Assembly (NCBI GenBank): GCA_030263385.1
Contig: SZOX01000011.1
Span: 17,827 to 81,826 of the forward strand
From: Zeimonas sp003577305
GTDB taxonomy: Bacteria; Pseudomonadota; Gammaproteobacteria; Burkholderiales; Burkholderiaceae_E
DNA: 64,000 bases
Direction of reading: 5' to 3'
Notes under the pieces: generated by a model
The model's database searches: none
The model's input: only the letters and a program-made list of their open reading frames with translations
Told to the model about the DNA's origin: nothing
Part shown: one piece after another, positions 30,385 through 40,444 of the stretch
How the letters are laid out: the number at the start of each line of letters is the position of its first letter
Position numbering within the stretch: the first letter of the stretch is position 1
Program-made: the position numbers and the translations under genes

Positions 30385-31317
30385 TCAGCCCAGTTCCTTC
30401 ACCAGCTCCGGCACGGCGGTGAACAGGTCGGCGACCAGTCCGTAGTCGGCCACGCCGAAAATCGGCGCCTCCTCGTCCTTGTTGATCGCCACGATCACCT
30501 TGCTGTCCTTCATGCCCGCCAGGTGCTGGATCGCCCCGGAGATGCCCACGGCGATGTACAGCTGCGGCGCCACGATCTTGCCGGTCTGCCCGACCTGCCA
30601 GTCGTTGGGTGCGTAGCCCGCATCGACCGCCGCCCGGCTCGCTCCGAGCGCCGCACCCAGCCGGTCGGCCAGCGGCTCGAGCAGATGGAAGTTCTCCGCG
30701 CTGCCCATTCCGCGCCCGCCCGACACCACGACCTTTGCCGCGGTGAGTTCCGGGCGGTCGCTGCGCGCGATCTCGCGGCCCACGAAAGCCGACGTACCCG
30801 AGTCGGGCACCGCCGCCACGTTCTCGATCGGTGCCGCGCCGCCCGTGGCCGCCACCGCGTCGAAGCCGGTGGTGCGCACCGTGATCACCTTCACCGCGTC
30901 GGCGCTCTGCACCGTGGCGATCGCGTTGCCGGCGTAGATCGGCCGCGTGAAGGTGTCGGAGGACTCGACGCCCACGATGTCGGAAATCTGCGCCACGTCG
31001 AGCTTGGCGGCCACGCGCGGCGCCACGTTCTTGCCGTGCGCGGTGGCCGGCGCCAGGATGTGCGTGAATCCTCCCGCCACCGCCACCACCTGCGCGGCCA
31101 CGTTCTCGGCCAGCTGCTCGGCCAGGTGCGGCGCCTCGGCCAGCAGCACCTTCGCCACGCCCGCCGCCTGCGAAGCCGCCTGCGCAACCGCTGCGCAACC
31201 ATTGCCGGCCACCAGCACCGTGACTTCGCCGCCCGCCTTGGCCGCGGCGGCGATCGTGTTCAGCGTCGCGGGCCGCAGCGTCGCGTTGTCGTGTTCGGCC
31301 AGTACCAGAGCTGCCAT
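30385..31317 (-). CDS. etfA: Electron transfer flavoprotein alpha subunit
   Basis: EtfA (310 aa) holds the redox FAD of the heterodimeric ETF, which carries electrons from acyl-CoA dehydrogenases to ETF-quinone oxidoreductase. The C-terminal FAD domain has VVSGGRGMGSAENF, GQTGKIVAPQLYIAVGISGAIQH and VAINKDEEAPIF, all diagnostic. It follows etfB by 13 bases and precedes the acyl-CoA dehydrogenase, so the three genes form one beta-oxidation electron-transfer operon. Confidence 0.97.
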   Translation of the reverse strand: MAALVLAEHDNATLRPATLNTIAAAAKAGGEVTVLVAGNGCAAVAQAASQAAGVAKVLLAEAPHLAEQLAENVAAQVVAVAGGFTHILAPATAHGKNVAPRVAAKLDVAQISDIVGVESSDTFTRPIYAGNAIATVQSADAVKVITVRTTGFDAVAATGGAAPIENVAAVPDSGTSAFVGREIARSDRPELTAAKVVVSGGRGMGSAENFHLLEPLADRLGAALGASRAAVDAGYAPNDWQVGQTGKIVAPQLYIAVGISGAIQHLAGMKDSKVIVAINKDEEAPIFGVADYGLVADLFTAVPELVKELG

Positions 31318-31330
31318 CGATCGGTTCCTT

Positions 31331-32080
31331 TCAGATCACCTTGGCTTCGTTCTTCAGCTTCGCGACCAGCGTCGCGACGTCGGGCACCTTCACCCCCGCC
31401 TTGCGCCCCGGCGGCTCGCTCACCTTCAGCGTCTTCAGCCGCGGCGCGACGTCGACCCCGAGCGAGGCCGGATCGAGCACGTCGAGCTGCTTCTTCTTCG
31501 CCTTCATGATGTTGGGCAGCGTCACGTAGCGCGGCTCGTTCAGCCGCAGGTCGGTGGTGACCACCGCCGGCAGCGTGACCGAGATCGTCTCCAGCCCGCC
31601 GTCGACCTCGCGGGTCACCGTGGCCCTGCCGTCGGCGATCTCCACTTTCGAGGCGAAGGTTGCCTGCGGCAGGCCGGCCAGCGCCGCCAGCATCTGCCCG
31701 GTCTGGTTCGCATCGTCGTCGATCGCCTGCTTGCCCAGGATCACCAGCCCGGGCTGCTCCTTGTCCACCAGCGCCTTCAGGATCTTCGCCACCGCCAGCG
31801 GCTGCAGCTCCACGTCGGTCTGCACCAGGATCGCGCGGTCGGCGCCGATCGCCATCGCGGTGCGCAGCGTCTCCTGGCACGCCTGCACGCCGCACGAGAC
31901 CGCGACGATCTCGGTGGCCACGCCCTTCTCCTTGAGCCGCACCGCCTCTTCCACCGCGATCTCGTCGAACGGATTCATCGACATCTTCACGTTGGCGATG
32001 TCCACGCCGCTCTGGTCGCTCTTCACGCGAACCTTCACGTTGTAATCGACCACCCGCTTCACGGGAACGAGGATCTTCAT
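31331..32080 (-). CDS. etfB: Electron transfer flavoprotein beta subunit
   Basis: EtfB (249 aa) binds AMP and the partner dehydrogenase. It starts MKILVPVKRVVDYNVKVRV and has MNPFDEIAVEEAVRLKE, the recognition segment near LPNIMKAKKKQLD, and a conserved Lys-rich end. It is first in etfB-etfA-acyl-CoA dehydrogenase and has a perfect -10 box about 35 bases upstream. Confidence 0.97.
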   Translation of the reverse strand: MKILVPVKRVVDYNVKVRVKSDQSGVDIANVKMSMNPFDEIAVEEAVRLKEKGVATEIVAVSCGVQACQETLRTAMAIGADRAILVQTDVELQPLAVAKILKALVDKEQPGLVILGKQAIDDDANQTGQMLAALAGLPQATFASKVEIADGRATVTREVDGGLETISVTLPAVVTTDLRLNEPRYVTLPNIMKAKKKQLDVLDPASLGVDVAPRLKTLKVSEPPGRKAGVKVPDVATLVAKLKNEAKVI

Positions 32081-32115
32081 CGGGGCCTCACGATCTTCGA
32101 CAGGGAAAAGTGGTG

Positions 32116-32121
32116 ATTATA
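32116..32121 (-). promoter_or_regulatory. -10 box of the etfBA operon
   Basis: A perfect TATAAT on the minus strand lies 35 bases before the etfB ATG. The -35 region is GC-rich and poorly defined. Confidence 0.5.
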
Positions 32122-32166
32122 GGGAGTTCGCAGTAAGCTCCGTCCGGGCCGCGGCGGGCGGGCGCC

Positions 32167-32973
32167 TCACTTCCAGTCGGGGCGGCGCTTCTCGATGAAC
32201 GCCTGCACGCCTTCGAGCGCCGACTCGTCCATCATGTTGCAGGCCATCGTCTGGCCAGCCAGCTGGTACGCCGCGTCGATGCCCATTTCGAGCTGCCGGT
32301 AGAACAGGCCCTTTCCGGCGGCGATCGCCACTGCCGGCTTCGCGCAGATCGACGCGGCCAGCCGGTCGATCTCGGCATCGAGCGCCTCGGGCGCGACCAC
32401 CCGGTTCACCAGCCCCTTCGCCTGCGCGGTCGGCGCGTCGATGAACTCGCCGGTGACCAGCATCTCGAAGGCCTCCTTTCGCGACAGGTTGCGCGACAAC
32501 GCGACGGACGGCGTCGAGCAGAACAGGCCCAGGTTGACGCCCGAGACGGCGAACTTCGCGTCGGCACTGGCCACCGCGAGATCGCACATCGCCACCAGCT
32601 GGCAGCCCGCCGCGGTGGCGATGCCATGCACCCGCGCGATCACCGGCTGCGGCAGCTGCTGGATCGTCATCATCATGCGCGCGCACTGCGCGAACAGCGC
32701 GCGGTAATAGTCGTGCGAGGGGCTGGCGCGCATCTCGCGCAGGTCGTGCCCGGCGCAGAACGCCTTGCCGGCGCCCGCGATCACGACCACGCGGGCCCCG
32801 GGGTCGGCCGCCACCTGCTCGAGCGCGCCCTGCACCGCACGCATCAGGTCTTCGGAGAGCGCATTGAACTGCGCCGGACGGTTCAGCGTCAGCCGTACGA
32901 CGCCGCCTTCGCGGGCCACGGTGACCAGGGGGTCGCCCTTCGGCGACGTTGCGCTTTGCGGAACGGCAGACAT
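32167..32973 (-). CDS. Enoyl-CoA hydratase/isomerase-family protein (ECHDC3-like)
   Basis: This 268-aa protein has the crotonase fold: GKAFCAGHDLREM supplies the oxyanion-hole loop and HGIATAAGCQLVAMCDLA the second. The two catalytic glutamates of true enoyl-CoA hydratases are replaced: the position in GGGCEL is Gln (AAGCQL), and the PE of the next strand is SG (SGVNLGLFCS). This pattern, with GLFCSTPSVALSR, matches the ECHDC3-like branch, whose reaction is not settled. It lies upstream of etfBA on the same strand but has its own leader. Confidence 0.85.
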   Translation of the reverse strand: MSAVPQSATSPKGDPLVTVAREGGVVRLTLNRPAQFNALSEDLMRAVQGALEQVAADPGARVVVIAGAGKAFCAGHDLREMRASPSHDYYRALFAQCARMMMTIQQLPQPVIARVHGIATAAGCQLVAMCDLAVASADAKFAVSGVNLGLFCSTPSVALSRNLSRKEAFEMLVTGEFIDAPTAQAKGLVNRVVAPEALDAEIDRLAASICAKPAVAIAAGKGLFYRQLEMGIDAAYQLAGQTMACNMMDESALEGVQAFIEKRRPDWK

Positions 32974-33158
32974 CGCGAATTCTCCTTTGCACGGCCGCCG
33001 CTGCGGCCATCGGACGGTTTGCGGGCGAGCCGCCGGCCCGCCGCACGGCTCCGATTATCGGCGCGTGGCGCCGATCGTCCAAACCGGCGAATGCGTCACA
33101 GGGAAGCCGCGCCGCGTTCGATTACACTCGATCGGACCCAACGACTTCCGGGCCTTCC

Positions 33159-34078
<920 letters not shown>

Positions 34079-34082
<4 letters not shown>

Positions 34083-35113
34083 ACACGCTCGCGCGCGGCT
34101 CCGGCGCGCGCGCGGACGCGCGCGGCATGGTGCAGTCGCGCGTCGACACGCGAGCCGATCCGCTGTTCCAGCGATTGATCGACCTGCTTCCGGGCCGCAG
34201 CCGCGCGGGCACGGGCGACTACCGGCTCACGCGCCGCAACGTGTTCATGCTGCCCACGCGCGCCGGGCTGCTGTTCGCTGCAGTCGTGCTCGTGATGCTG
34301 GTCACTGCGGTGAACTACCAGCTCTCGCTCGGCCACGCGCTGACTTTCCTGGTCGGCTCGATCGGGCTCGTGACGATGCTGCACACCTGGCGCAACCTGG
34401 CCAGGCTCACGCTGCGCGCCGGGCGCGCCGATCCGGTGTTCGCCGGCCAGATCGCGGAAGTTACGCTGATCGCGCGCAACCCCACGAGACTCGAGCGCTT
34501 CGCGCTCGCCCTGACCGCGCCCGGCATGGCGCAGCCCGAGTACTTCGACGTCGCACCGGGCACCGAGCACTTCGTCACGATCGCGCTGCCCGCCCCCACG
34601 CGCGGCTGGATGCAGGTGCCGCGCCTCACGCTCGCGAGCACGTTCCCGCTGGGCATCTGGCGCGCCTGGGCGCGCTGGCATCCGGCGCTGCGCGTGCTGG
34701 TCTACCCGCAACCCGAGACGCCGGCGGCACCGCTGCCGGCGCGCGTCGCCGCGAGCGGCGAAGGCGCCGCGCGCGGACCGGGAAGCGACGACATCGCGGC
34801 GCTGCGTCCGTATGCGCCGGGCGACTCGCCGCGGCTGATCGCCTGGAAGGCGATCGCACGCACCGCATCCGGGGAGCTGATCAGCAAGCAGTTCGACGGT
34901 GGCGGTCTGGGCGAACTCCCGCTCGAATGGTCGGCGCTGCCCGCGTCGATGAACGCCGAAGCGCGGCTCTCGCGGCTCACCCGGTGGGTGCTCGACGCCG
35001 ACGCGGCCGGCGTGCGCTACGCGCTCGCGATTCCCGGCACCTGCATCGCGATCGACCACGGGCCCGCCCACCGTGCGCGCTGCCTCGAGGCGCTGGCCAC
35101 CTGGGGCATCTGA
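34079..35113 (+). CDS. DUF58-domain protein
   Basis: The 344-aa product has two hydrophobic helices near residues 60-105 (TRAGLLFAAVVLVMLVTAVN and FLVGSIGLVTMLHTW) followed by a soluble part with the DUF58 signature LRPYAPGDSPRLIAWKAIART. DUF58 proteins contain a von Willebrand-like region and accompany MoxR ATPases; the exact role is unknown. The start is GTG at 34079, coupled to the moxR stop. Confidence 0.92.
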
Positions 35114-35134
35114 GTCAGGGGGCAGCGGACGTCC

Positions 35135-37156
35135 ATGGCAGCCGGGCTCCACTATTCGTTGCGCGCGCTCGGCGGCACGATGGGCGCGCAATGGGAGCGC
35201 GAGCGGCGCGAGACGCTCTTCCTGATGCTTCCGGTCGCGCTGTCGGTGCTGCCGCACCTGCCGCACCTGCCCTGGTGGACGGGCATCGGCTTCTTCGCGC
35301 TGTTCGCGTGGCGGCTGCTGCTGGTGCTGTCCGGGCGCTGGCTGCCGCGCGCCTCGGTGCGATGGGCAGCGGCAATCGCCTGCACCGCCGCGATCTACGC
35401 GCACTACGAGACGCTGGCGGGGCGCGAACCCGGCGTCGCGTTGCTGGTGCTGTTCCTCGGGCTGAAGCTGATGGAGATGCACGCGCGGCGCGATCTCTTC
35501 GTGGTGATCTTCCTGTGCTTCTTCCTGCTGCTCGCCGCGTTCTTTCACTCGCAGTCGATCGCCACCGCGCTCACGGTGGCCGCCGCGCTGTACGGACTGC
35601 TCGCGGCAATGCTGACGATGCAGTTCCGGCAGCACGAGACGTCGATCGGGCAGCGTTTGCGCAGCGTCGGCGTGCTCGTTGCGCAGGCGCTGCCGATCGC
35701 TGCCGCGGTCTTCCTGCTGTTCCCCAGGTTCGGTGGTCCGCTGTGGGGAATGTCCGGCGACACGCAGCGCGCGCGCACCGGCCTGTCCGATACGATGACG
35801 CCCGGCAACATCGCTCAGCTGTCCGAATCCGACGAGATCGCGTTCCGGGTCCTGTTCGATGGCGCGGCGCCGCCGACCGCGCTGCTCTACTGGCGCGGCC
35901 CGGTCTTCGGCAGCTTCGACGGCCAGGTCTGGCGTGCGCACGACGCGCGCACGGCACCGGCGCACGCGGCAGCCATCGAGTTCGACGCACAGGGCGAGAA
36001 CTTCCGCTACACGGTGACGCAGGAGCCCACGGGTCGCAACTGGTTGTTCGCGCTGGAGATGCCGCTGCGCGTCGAGTCGGATTCGGTTCGTCCCATTCTG
36101 CGCCCCGACCTGCAGCTCGTCTCACCGACGCCGATCGGCGAGCGGTTGCGCATCACGATGGTCTCGGCCACCGGTTTTCGCGCGGGCGTGCACAAGAGCG
36201 CCGCGTCGCTGCGCGCCTGGCTCGCGCTGCCTGCGGGCTTCAATCCGCGCACGCTCGGAATGGCGGCGCGCTGGCGCGCCGAGGAAAGCGACGCACCGGG
36301 CGCCGACGAACGCCTGGTCGCGCGCGCGCTGCAGCTGTTCCGGCAGCAGCCGTTTCGCTACACGCTCGAGCCGCCCCTGCTCGGACGCGACAGCGTCGAC
36401 GACTTCCTGTTCGGCTCGCGCGCCGGCTTCTGCGAGCACTATGCGAGCGCCTTCGCAGTGCTGATGCGTGCGCTCGGCGTTCCGGCGCGCATCGTCACCG
36501 GCTACCAGGGCGGCGAGCGCAATCCGGTGGACGGCTACTGGCTGGTTCGGCAGGCCGACGCACACGCCTGGGCCGAGGTCTGGCTGGCGCAGCGCGGCTG
36601 GGTCCGCGTCGATCCCACCGCCGCGGTGGCACCGCAACGCATCGAGCGCGGCCTGCGCCTGGGAGAGAACGCGTCGGATCGCGAGGTGGCGGCACGTTCA
36701 CTCACGCGGCGCCTGTGGTTCAACCTGGACGCGATCGGAAACGCCTGGAACCAGTGGGTGCTGTCGTACGACCGCAGCCGGCAACAGAGCCTGCTCGCTC
36801 GCCTCGGCATCTCGGCGGACGACTGGCGGCAACTCGCCGCGCTGCTGGCAGGCGTGCTCGCAGCGCTGATCGGCGCGGTGGCGCTGCTCACCTTGCGCCC
36901 CCGCCTGCCGCGCGACCCGGTCGTGCAGGCCTACGAGTCGTTCTGCCTCAGGCTGGCGGCAGTGGGCCTGGGCCGTGCCAGGCACGAGACCGCATCACGT
37001 CACCTGGCACGCATCGCGCGCGCGCTCGACGACACCCGGCTGGCGCAAGCGCGACGCATCGTCGCGGCCTACGAGCGCTTGCGCTACGCCGGAACCGCTC
37101 CGGATCGTGCCGCCGTGCGACACTTGCGCAAGTCCGTGCAAGCCTTCAAGCCGTGA
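35135..37156 (+). CDS. TgpA-type membrane transglutaminase (DUF3488)
   Basis: This 673-aa inner-membrane protein has about six helices in the first 210 residues (DUF3488), a periplasmic transglutaminase-like domain, one more helix near 575-595 and a cytosolic DUF4129-like tail. The Cys-His-Asp triad is visible: Cys in SRAGFCEHYASAFAVLMRALG, His in ADAHAWAEVW and Asp in WVRVDPTAAV. In Pseudomonas TgpA is essential and affects the cell envelope. Its stop overlaps a possible GTG start of mltB. Confidence 0.93.
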   Translation: MAAGLHYSLRALGGTMGAQWERERRETLFLMLPVALSVLPHLPHLPWWTGIGFFALFAWRLLLVLSGRWLPRASVRWAAAIACTAAIYAHYETLAGREPGVALLVLFLGLKLMEMHARRDLFVVIFLCFFLLLAAFFHSQSIATALTVAAALYGLLAAMLTMQFRQHETSIGQRLRSVGVLVAQALPIAAAVFLLFPRFGGPLWGMSGDTQRARTGLSDTMTPGNIAQLSESDEIAFRVLFDGAAPPTALLYWRGPVFGSFDGQVWRAHDARTAPAHAAAIEFDAQGENFRYTVTQEPTGRNWLFALEMPLRVESDSVRPILRPDLQLVSPTPIGERLRITMVSATGFRAGVHKSAASLRAWLALPAGFNPRTLGMAARWRAEESDAPGADERLVARALQLFRQQPFRYTLEPPLLGRDSVDDFLFGSRAGFCEHYASAFAVLMRALGVPARIVTGYQGGERNPVDGYWLVRQADAHAWAEVWLAQRGWVRVDPTAAVAPQRIERGLRLGENASDREVAARSLTRRLWFNLDAIGNAWNQWVLSYDRSRQQSLLARLGISADDWRQLAALLAGVLAALIGAVALLTLRPRLPRDPVVQAYESFCLRLAAVGLGRARHETASRHLARIARALDDTRLAQARRIVAAYERLRYAGTAPDRAAVRHLRKSVQAFKP

Positions 37157-37230
37157 GCCCCACAGCTGCCCAGCCCCTGCCTGCCGCTGCCTGCGACCGC
37201 AACCGCCGCCACCGCCCCGCCAGCGCTGCG

Positions 37231-38451
37231 ATGCCGAGCCACCTGCTGCGCGCGGCGCTGGCGGCGCTCGTCGTCGCCGTCGCCACCGCTGCGGGCGGCG
37301 CCGCGGCCAAGCCGCGCGCCAAGCGACCCGCAACGGCTCTCGCGACGGCCGCTGGTGCGCCGGCGCCGTCGGCCGTTGCCCGGGCCGCGGCCGACGGCAC
37401 CGGCTATGCCGGGCGTGCGGAAGTCCGCGCCTTCGTCGCCGAGATGGCCGAGCGGCACGGGTTCGCGGAATCCGGGCTGCTGCAGGTGTTCTCGCAAGTG
37501 CGGCGCAACGATGCGGCCATCCGGCTGATCGCGCCCGCGCCGCCGGAGTTCCGGCGCTCGTGGGCCGCGTATCGGGCGCGCTTTCTCGATCCGCTGCGCG
37601 TCCGCGAGGGCTTGCGCTTCTGGAACGAACAGGAGCTCTGGCTCGACCTCGCGGCGCAGCGATTCGGCGTGCCGCCCGAGATCGTGGTCGCGATCATCGG
37701 CGTCGAGACGCTCTATGGCCGCATGACCGGCGAGTTCCGCGTGGTGGACGTGCTCACCACGCTGGCGTTCGACTACCCGCAGCGCGCCGACTACTTCCGC
37801 AGCGAGCTCGAGCAATACCTGCTCTACAGCCGCGAATCCGCACTCGACGTCTTCTCGGTGCGCGGCTCGTTCGCCGGTGCGATCGGCCTGCCGCAGTTCA
37901 TGCCCGGCAGCATCCGCCGGTTCGCGGTCGACCTCGATGGCGACGGCAGCGTCGAGTTGCGGTCGAATCCGGCCGACGCGATCGGCAGCGTCGCCAGCTT
38001 CCTCGCCACGCACGGCTGGCGAAGCGGCGAGCCGGTGCGCTTCGAGATGCGCTTCGACAGCGAGGCGCGGCTCGCGCCGCTGGTCGAGGCCGGCATCCGG
38101 CCGCAGTTCACGATTTCCGCGCTCGCCGAGTACGGGGTCTCGAGCATCGAACCGGTCGCGCCCGACATGCCGCTGGCGCTGGTCGACCTGCCCAACGGCG
38201 ACGGCGCCGCGAGCTATTACCTCGGTGCCCCGAATTTCTTCGCGATCACCCGTTACAACCGTTCGAGCTTCTACGCGATGGCGGTCTACGAACTCGCGCG
38301 CCGGCTGGCCGTGCTGCGCCGGGAACTGCGGGGCGCCGCCCCCGGCACGCCCGTGCATACGATCAGCGCGATGCCGGCCAGCGACACCGCATCGGGAAAC
38401 TGCCCGAAGAACAGCAACCCGAACACCACCGGCACGACCGAGTGCGTGTAG
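37231..38451 (+). CDS. mltB: Lytic murein transglycosylase B MltB (altered C-terminus)
   Basis: MltB cleaves the glycan strand with formation of 1,6-anhydro-muramic acid. A signal peptide (hydrophobic core about 5-25) is followed by the catalytic Glu in IIGVETLYGRM, the IGLPQFMPGSIRRFAVD segment and AITRYNRSSFYAMAVYELA near the native end. ATG at 37231 gives a clean signal peptide; GTG 37153 would couple to the upstream stop but adds 26 odd residues. After residue about 366 the protein continues for some 39 residues encoded antisense to an EamA-transporter relic, so the native stop seems to be lost. Confidence 0.92.
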   Translation: MPSHLLRAALAALVVAVATAAGGAAAKPRAKRPATALATAAGAPAPSAVARAAADGTGYAGRAEVRAFVAEMAERHGFAESGLLQVFSQVRRNDAAIRLIAPAPPEFRRSWAAYRARFLDPLRVREGLRFWNEQELWLDLAAQRFGVPPEIVVAIIGVETLYGRMTGEFRVVDVLTTLAFDYPQRADYFRSELEQYLLYSRESALDVFSVRGSFAGAIGLPQFMPGSIRRFAVDLDGDGSVELRSNPADAIGSVASFLATHGWRSGEPVRFEMRFDSEARLAPLVEAGIRPQFTISALAEYGVSSIEPVAPDMPLALVDLPNGDGAASYYLGAPNFFAITRYNRSSFYAMAVYELARRLAVLRRELRGAAPGTPVHTISAMPASDTASGNCPKNSNPNTTGTTECV

Positions 38452-38470
38452 CCGAAAGGCGCGGCGAACC
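38331..38470 (-). pseudogene. C-terminal relic of an EamA/DMT-family transporter
   Basis: The minus strand encodes AAPFGYTHSVVPVVFGLL, FFGQFPDAVSLAGIALIV and CTGVPGA in one frame, matching the last two helices of EamA permeases. No start or preceding eight helices exist: the frame runs upstream into the cysM stop region. It is a deletion remnant about 45 codons long, wedged between cysM and mltB and read in antisense by the mltB 3' end. Confidence 0.75.
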
Positions 38471-38508
38471 GGCGGGCCGCTCGCGCCCGGCTCGCCGCGA
38501 GCGGGCGA

Positions 38509-39423
38509 CTAGCCTGGAAACACCCCGGTGGAGAGGTAGCGGTCGCCGCGGTCGCAGACGATGAACACGATCGTCGCGTTCTCGACCTCGCGGGCCAGGC
38601 GCAGCGCGATGCAGCATGCACCGGCCGCCGAGATTCCGCAGAAGATGCCTTCCTCGACCGCCAGGCGGCGCGCCATCTCCTCGGCGTCGGCCTGCGACAC
38701 CGACTCGACCCGATCGACCCGTGCGTGCCGGTAGATCTTCGGCATGTAGGCCTCGGGCCACTTGCGGATGCCCGGAATCGACGAACCCTCGGTCGGCTCC
38801 GCACCGACGATGCACACCGCCGGATTGCGCTCCTTCAGGTAGCGCGACACGCCGGTGATCGTGCCGGTGGTGCCCATCGCCGAGACGAAGTGGGTCACCT
38901 GGCCTTTCGTGTCGTTCCAGATCTCGGGGCCGGTGGTCTCGTAGTGCGCCGCCCAGTTGTCGTCGTTCGAGAACTGGTCGAGCACCCGGCCGCGGCCCTC
39001 GCGCTGCATCTGGTCGGCGAGATCGCGCGCGCCTTCCATGCCCTGCTCGCGACTCACCAGCAGGAGTTCGGCACCGTACGCCTTCATCGACTGGCGCCGC
39101 TCGAGCGACAGGTTCTCGGGCATGATCAGCACCATCCGGTAGCCGCGCAGCGCGGCGGCCATCGCCAGTCCGATGCCGGTGTTGCCCGAAGTCGCCTCGA
39201 TCAGCGTGTCGCCCGGCCGGATCTCGCCCCGCGCCTCGGCGCGCGCGATCATCGCCAGCGCGGGGCGGTCCTTGACCGAACCCGCCGGGTTGTTGCCCTC
39301 GAGCTTGCCGAGCACCAGGTTGCCCCGGGCCTGGCCGTCGGCGCCCGGAAGGCGCTGCAGCTTCACCAGCGGCGTGCCGCCGATGGTCTGTTCGATCGTG
39401 GGATAGCTTGGCCTTTCGCTCAT
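38509..39423 (-). CDS. cysM: Cysteine synthase B CysM
   Basis: CysM (304 aa) is a PLP enzyme making cysteine from O-acetylserine and sulfide or thiosulfate. The PLP lysine is in LEGNNPAGSVKDRPAL, phosphate binding is by TSGNTGIGLAM and the asparagine loop, and SAMGTTGTITGVSRYLKE is typical. The product is of CysM rather than CysK length and pattern. It is 14 bases downstream of oxyR on the same strand, linking cysteine supply to oxidative-stress control. Confidence 0.95.
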   Translation of the reverse strand: MSERPSYPTIEQTIGGTPLVKLQRLPGADGQARGNLVLGKLEGNNPAGSVKDRPALAMIARAEARGEIRPGDTLIEATSGNTGIGLAMAAALRGYRMVLIMPENLSLERRQSMKAYGAELLLVSREQGMEGARDLADQMQREGRGRVLDQFSNDDNWAAHYETTGPEIWNDTKGQVTHFVSAMGTTGTITGVSRYLKERNPAVCIVGAEPTEGSSIPGIRKWPEAYMPKIYRHARVDRVESVSQADAEEMARRLAVEEGIFCGISAAGACCIALRLAREVENATIVFIVCDRGDRYLSTGVFPG

Positions 39424-39438
39424 GATTGGCTCGCGAAT

Positions 39439-40383
39439 TCAGTGGAACACCGCAGGCTCGTGCGGCAACCGCGTGACGCCGGGCAGGCCGGCGTCGAGAA
39501 TCGCGCGCCGCACCGCCTCGATCGCCGCCATCCGGCCGAAGCTCTTGCGCCAGACCAGCGACACCCGCCGGTGCGGCGGCGGCGCCACGAACGGAATGTA
39601 GCGCAGCAGGTCGTCTTCGCGCGACTGCGCGCAGGCGGTCCAGGGCAATACGGTGATGCCGACTCCCGAGGCCACCATGTGCCGGATCGTCTCCAGCGAG
39701 GAGCCCTCGAAGGTCTTCTGGATGCCGGCGCTCGACTGCGAGTAGCGCGACAATTCGGGGCACACCTCGAGCACCTGGTCGCGAAAGCAGTGCCCGGTGC
39801 CGAGCAGCAGCATCGTCTGCTCCTTCAGCTCGGTCGAGCGGATCGCCTTGCGCCGCGCCCACCGGTGGTGTCTCGGCACCGCGACCACGAAGGGTTCGTC
39901 GTAGACGCCCTGCGTCGCCAGGCCGTGGTCGGGGAACGGGTCGGCGAGGATCGCGAGGTCGACGTCGCCCTGGCGCAGCAGCTCGAGCAGCCGCACGGTG
40001 AAGTTCTCCTGCAGCAGCAGCGGCATCTGCGGCGCGTCCTCGATCATCCGCGGCACCAGTCGCGGCAGCAGGTACGGGCCGATCGTGTAGATGACGCCGA
40101 CGCGCAGCGGCCCCACAAGCGGATCCTTGCCCTGGGCCGCGATCTCGCGGATCGCGTTGCTCTGCTCGAGCACGTGCTGGGCCTGTTCGACGATCTGCGC
40201 CCCCACGGGCGTGATCGCGACCTCGCTGCCACCGCGCTCGAACAACTGCACGCCCAGCTCGCCCTCGAGCTTGCGGATCGCGACCGACAGCGTCGGCTGG
40301 CTGACGAAGCACGCCTCGGCCGCCCGTCCGAAGTGGCGCTCGCGCGCCACGGCGACGATGTACTTGAGTTCGGTGAGCGTCAT
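39439..40383 (-). CDS. oxyR: Hydrogen-peroxide-sensing LysR regulator OxyR
   Basis: This 314-aa LysR-type regulator has an N-terminal wHTH (MTLTELKYIVAVARERHFGRA). The peroxide sensor is intact: GTGHCFRDQVLEVCPE places cysteines at residues 199 and 208, the same numbers as in E. coli OxyR, so disulfide switching is expected. The 61-base divergent gap to dgoK has room for an operator. It is probably cotranscribed with cysM. Confidence 0.94.
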   Translation of the reverse strand: MTLTELKYIVAVARERHFGRAAEACFVSQPTLSVAIRKLEGELGVQLFERGGSEVAITPVGAQIVEQAQHVLEQSNAIREIAAQGKDPLVGPLRVGVIYTIGPYLLPRLVPRMIEDAPQMPLLLQENFTVRLLELLRQGDVDLAILADPFPDHGLATQGVYDEPFVVAVPRHHRWARRKAIRSTELKEQTMLLLGTGHCFRDQVLEVCPELSRYSQSSAGIQKTFEGSSLETIRHMVASGVGITVLPWTACAQSREDDLLRYIPFVAPPPHRRVSLVWRKSFGRMAAIEAVRRAILDAGLPGVTRLPHEPAVFH

Positions 40384-40444
40384 GGGCTTGCAGCGATGAT
40401 ACCAAGCGGGCCCGCGTTCACAGCCCCTGAGGCATACTGCGGTC

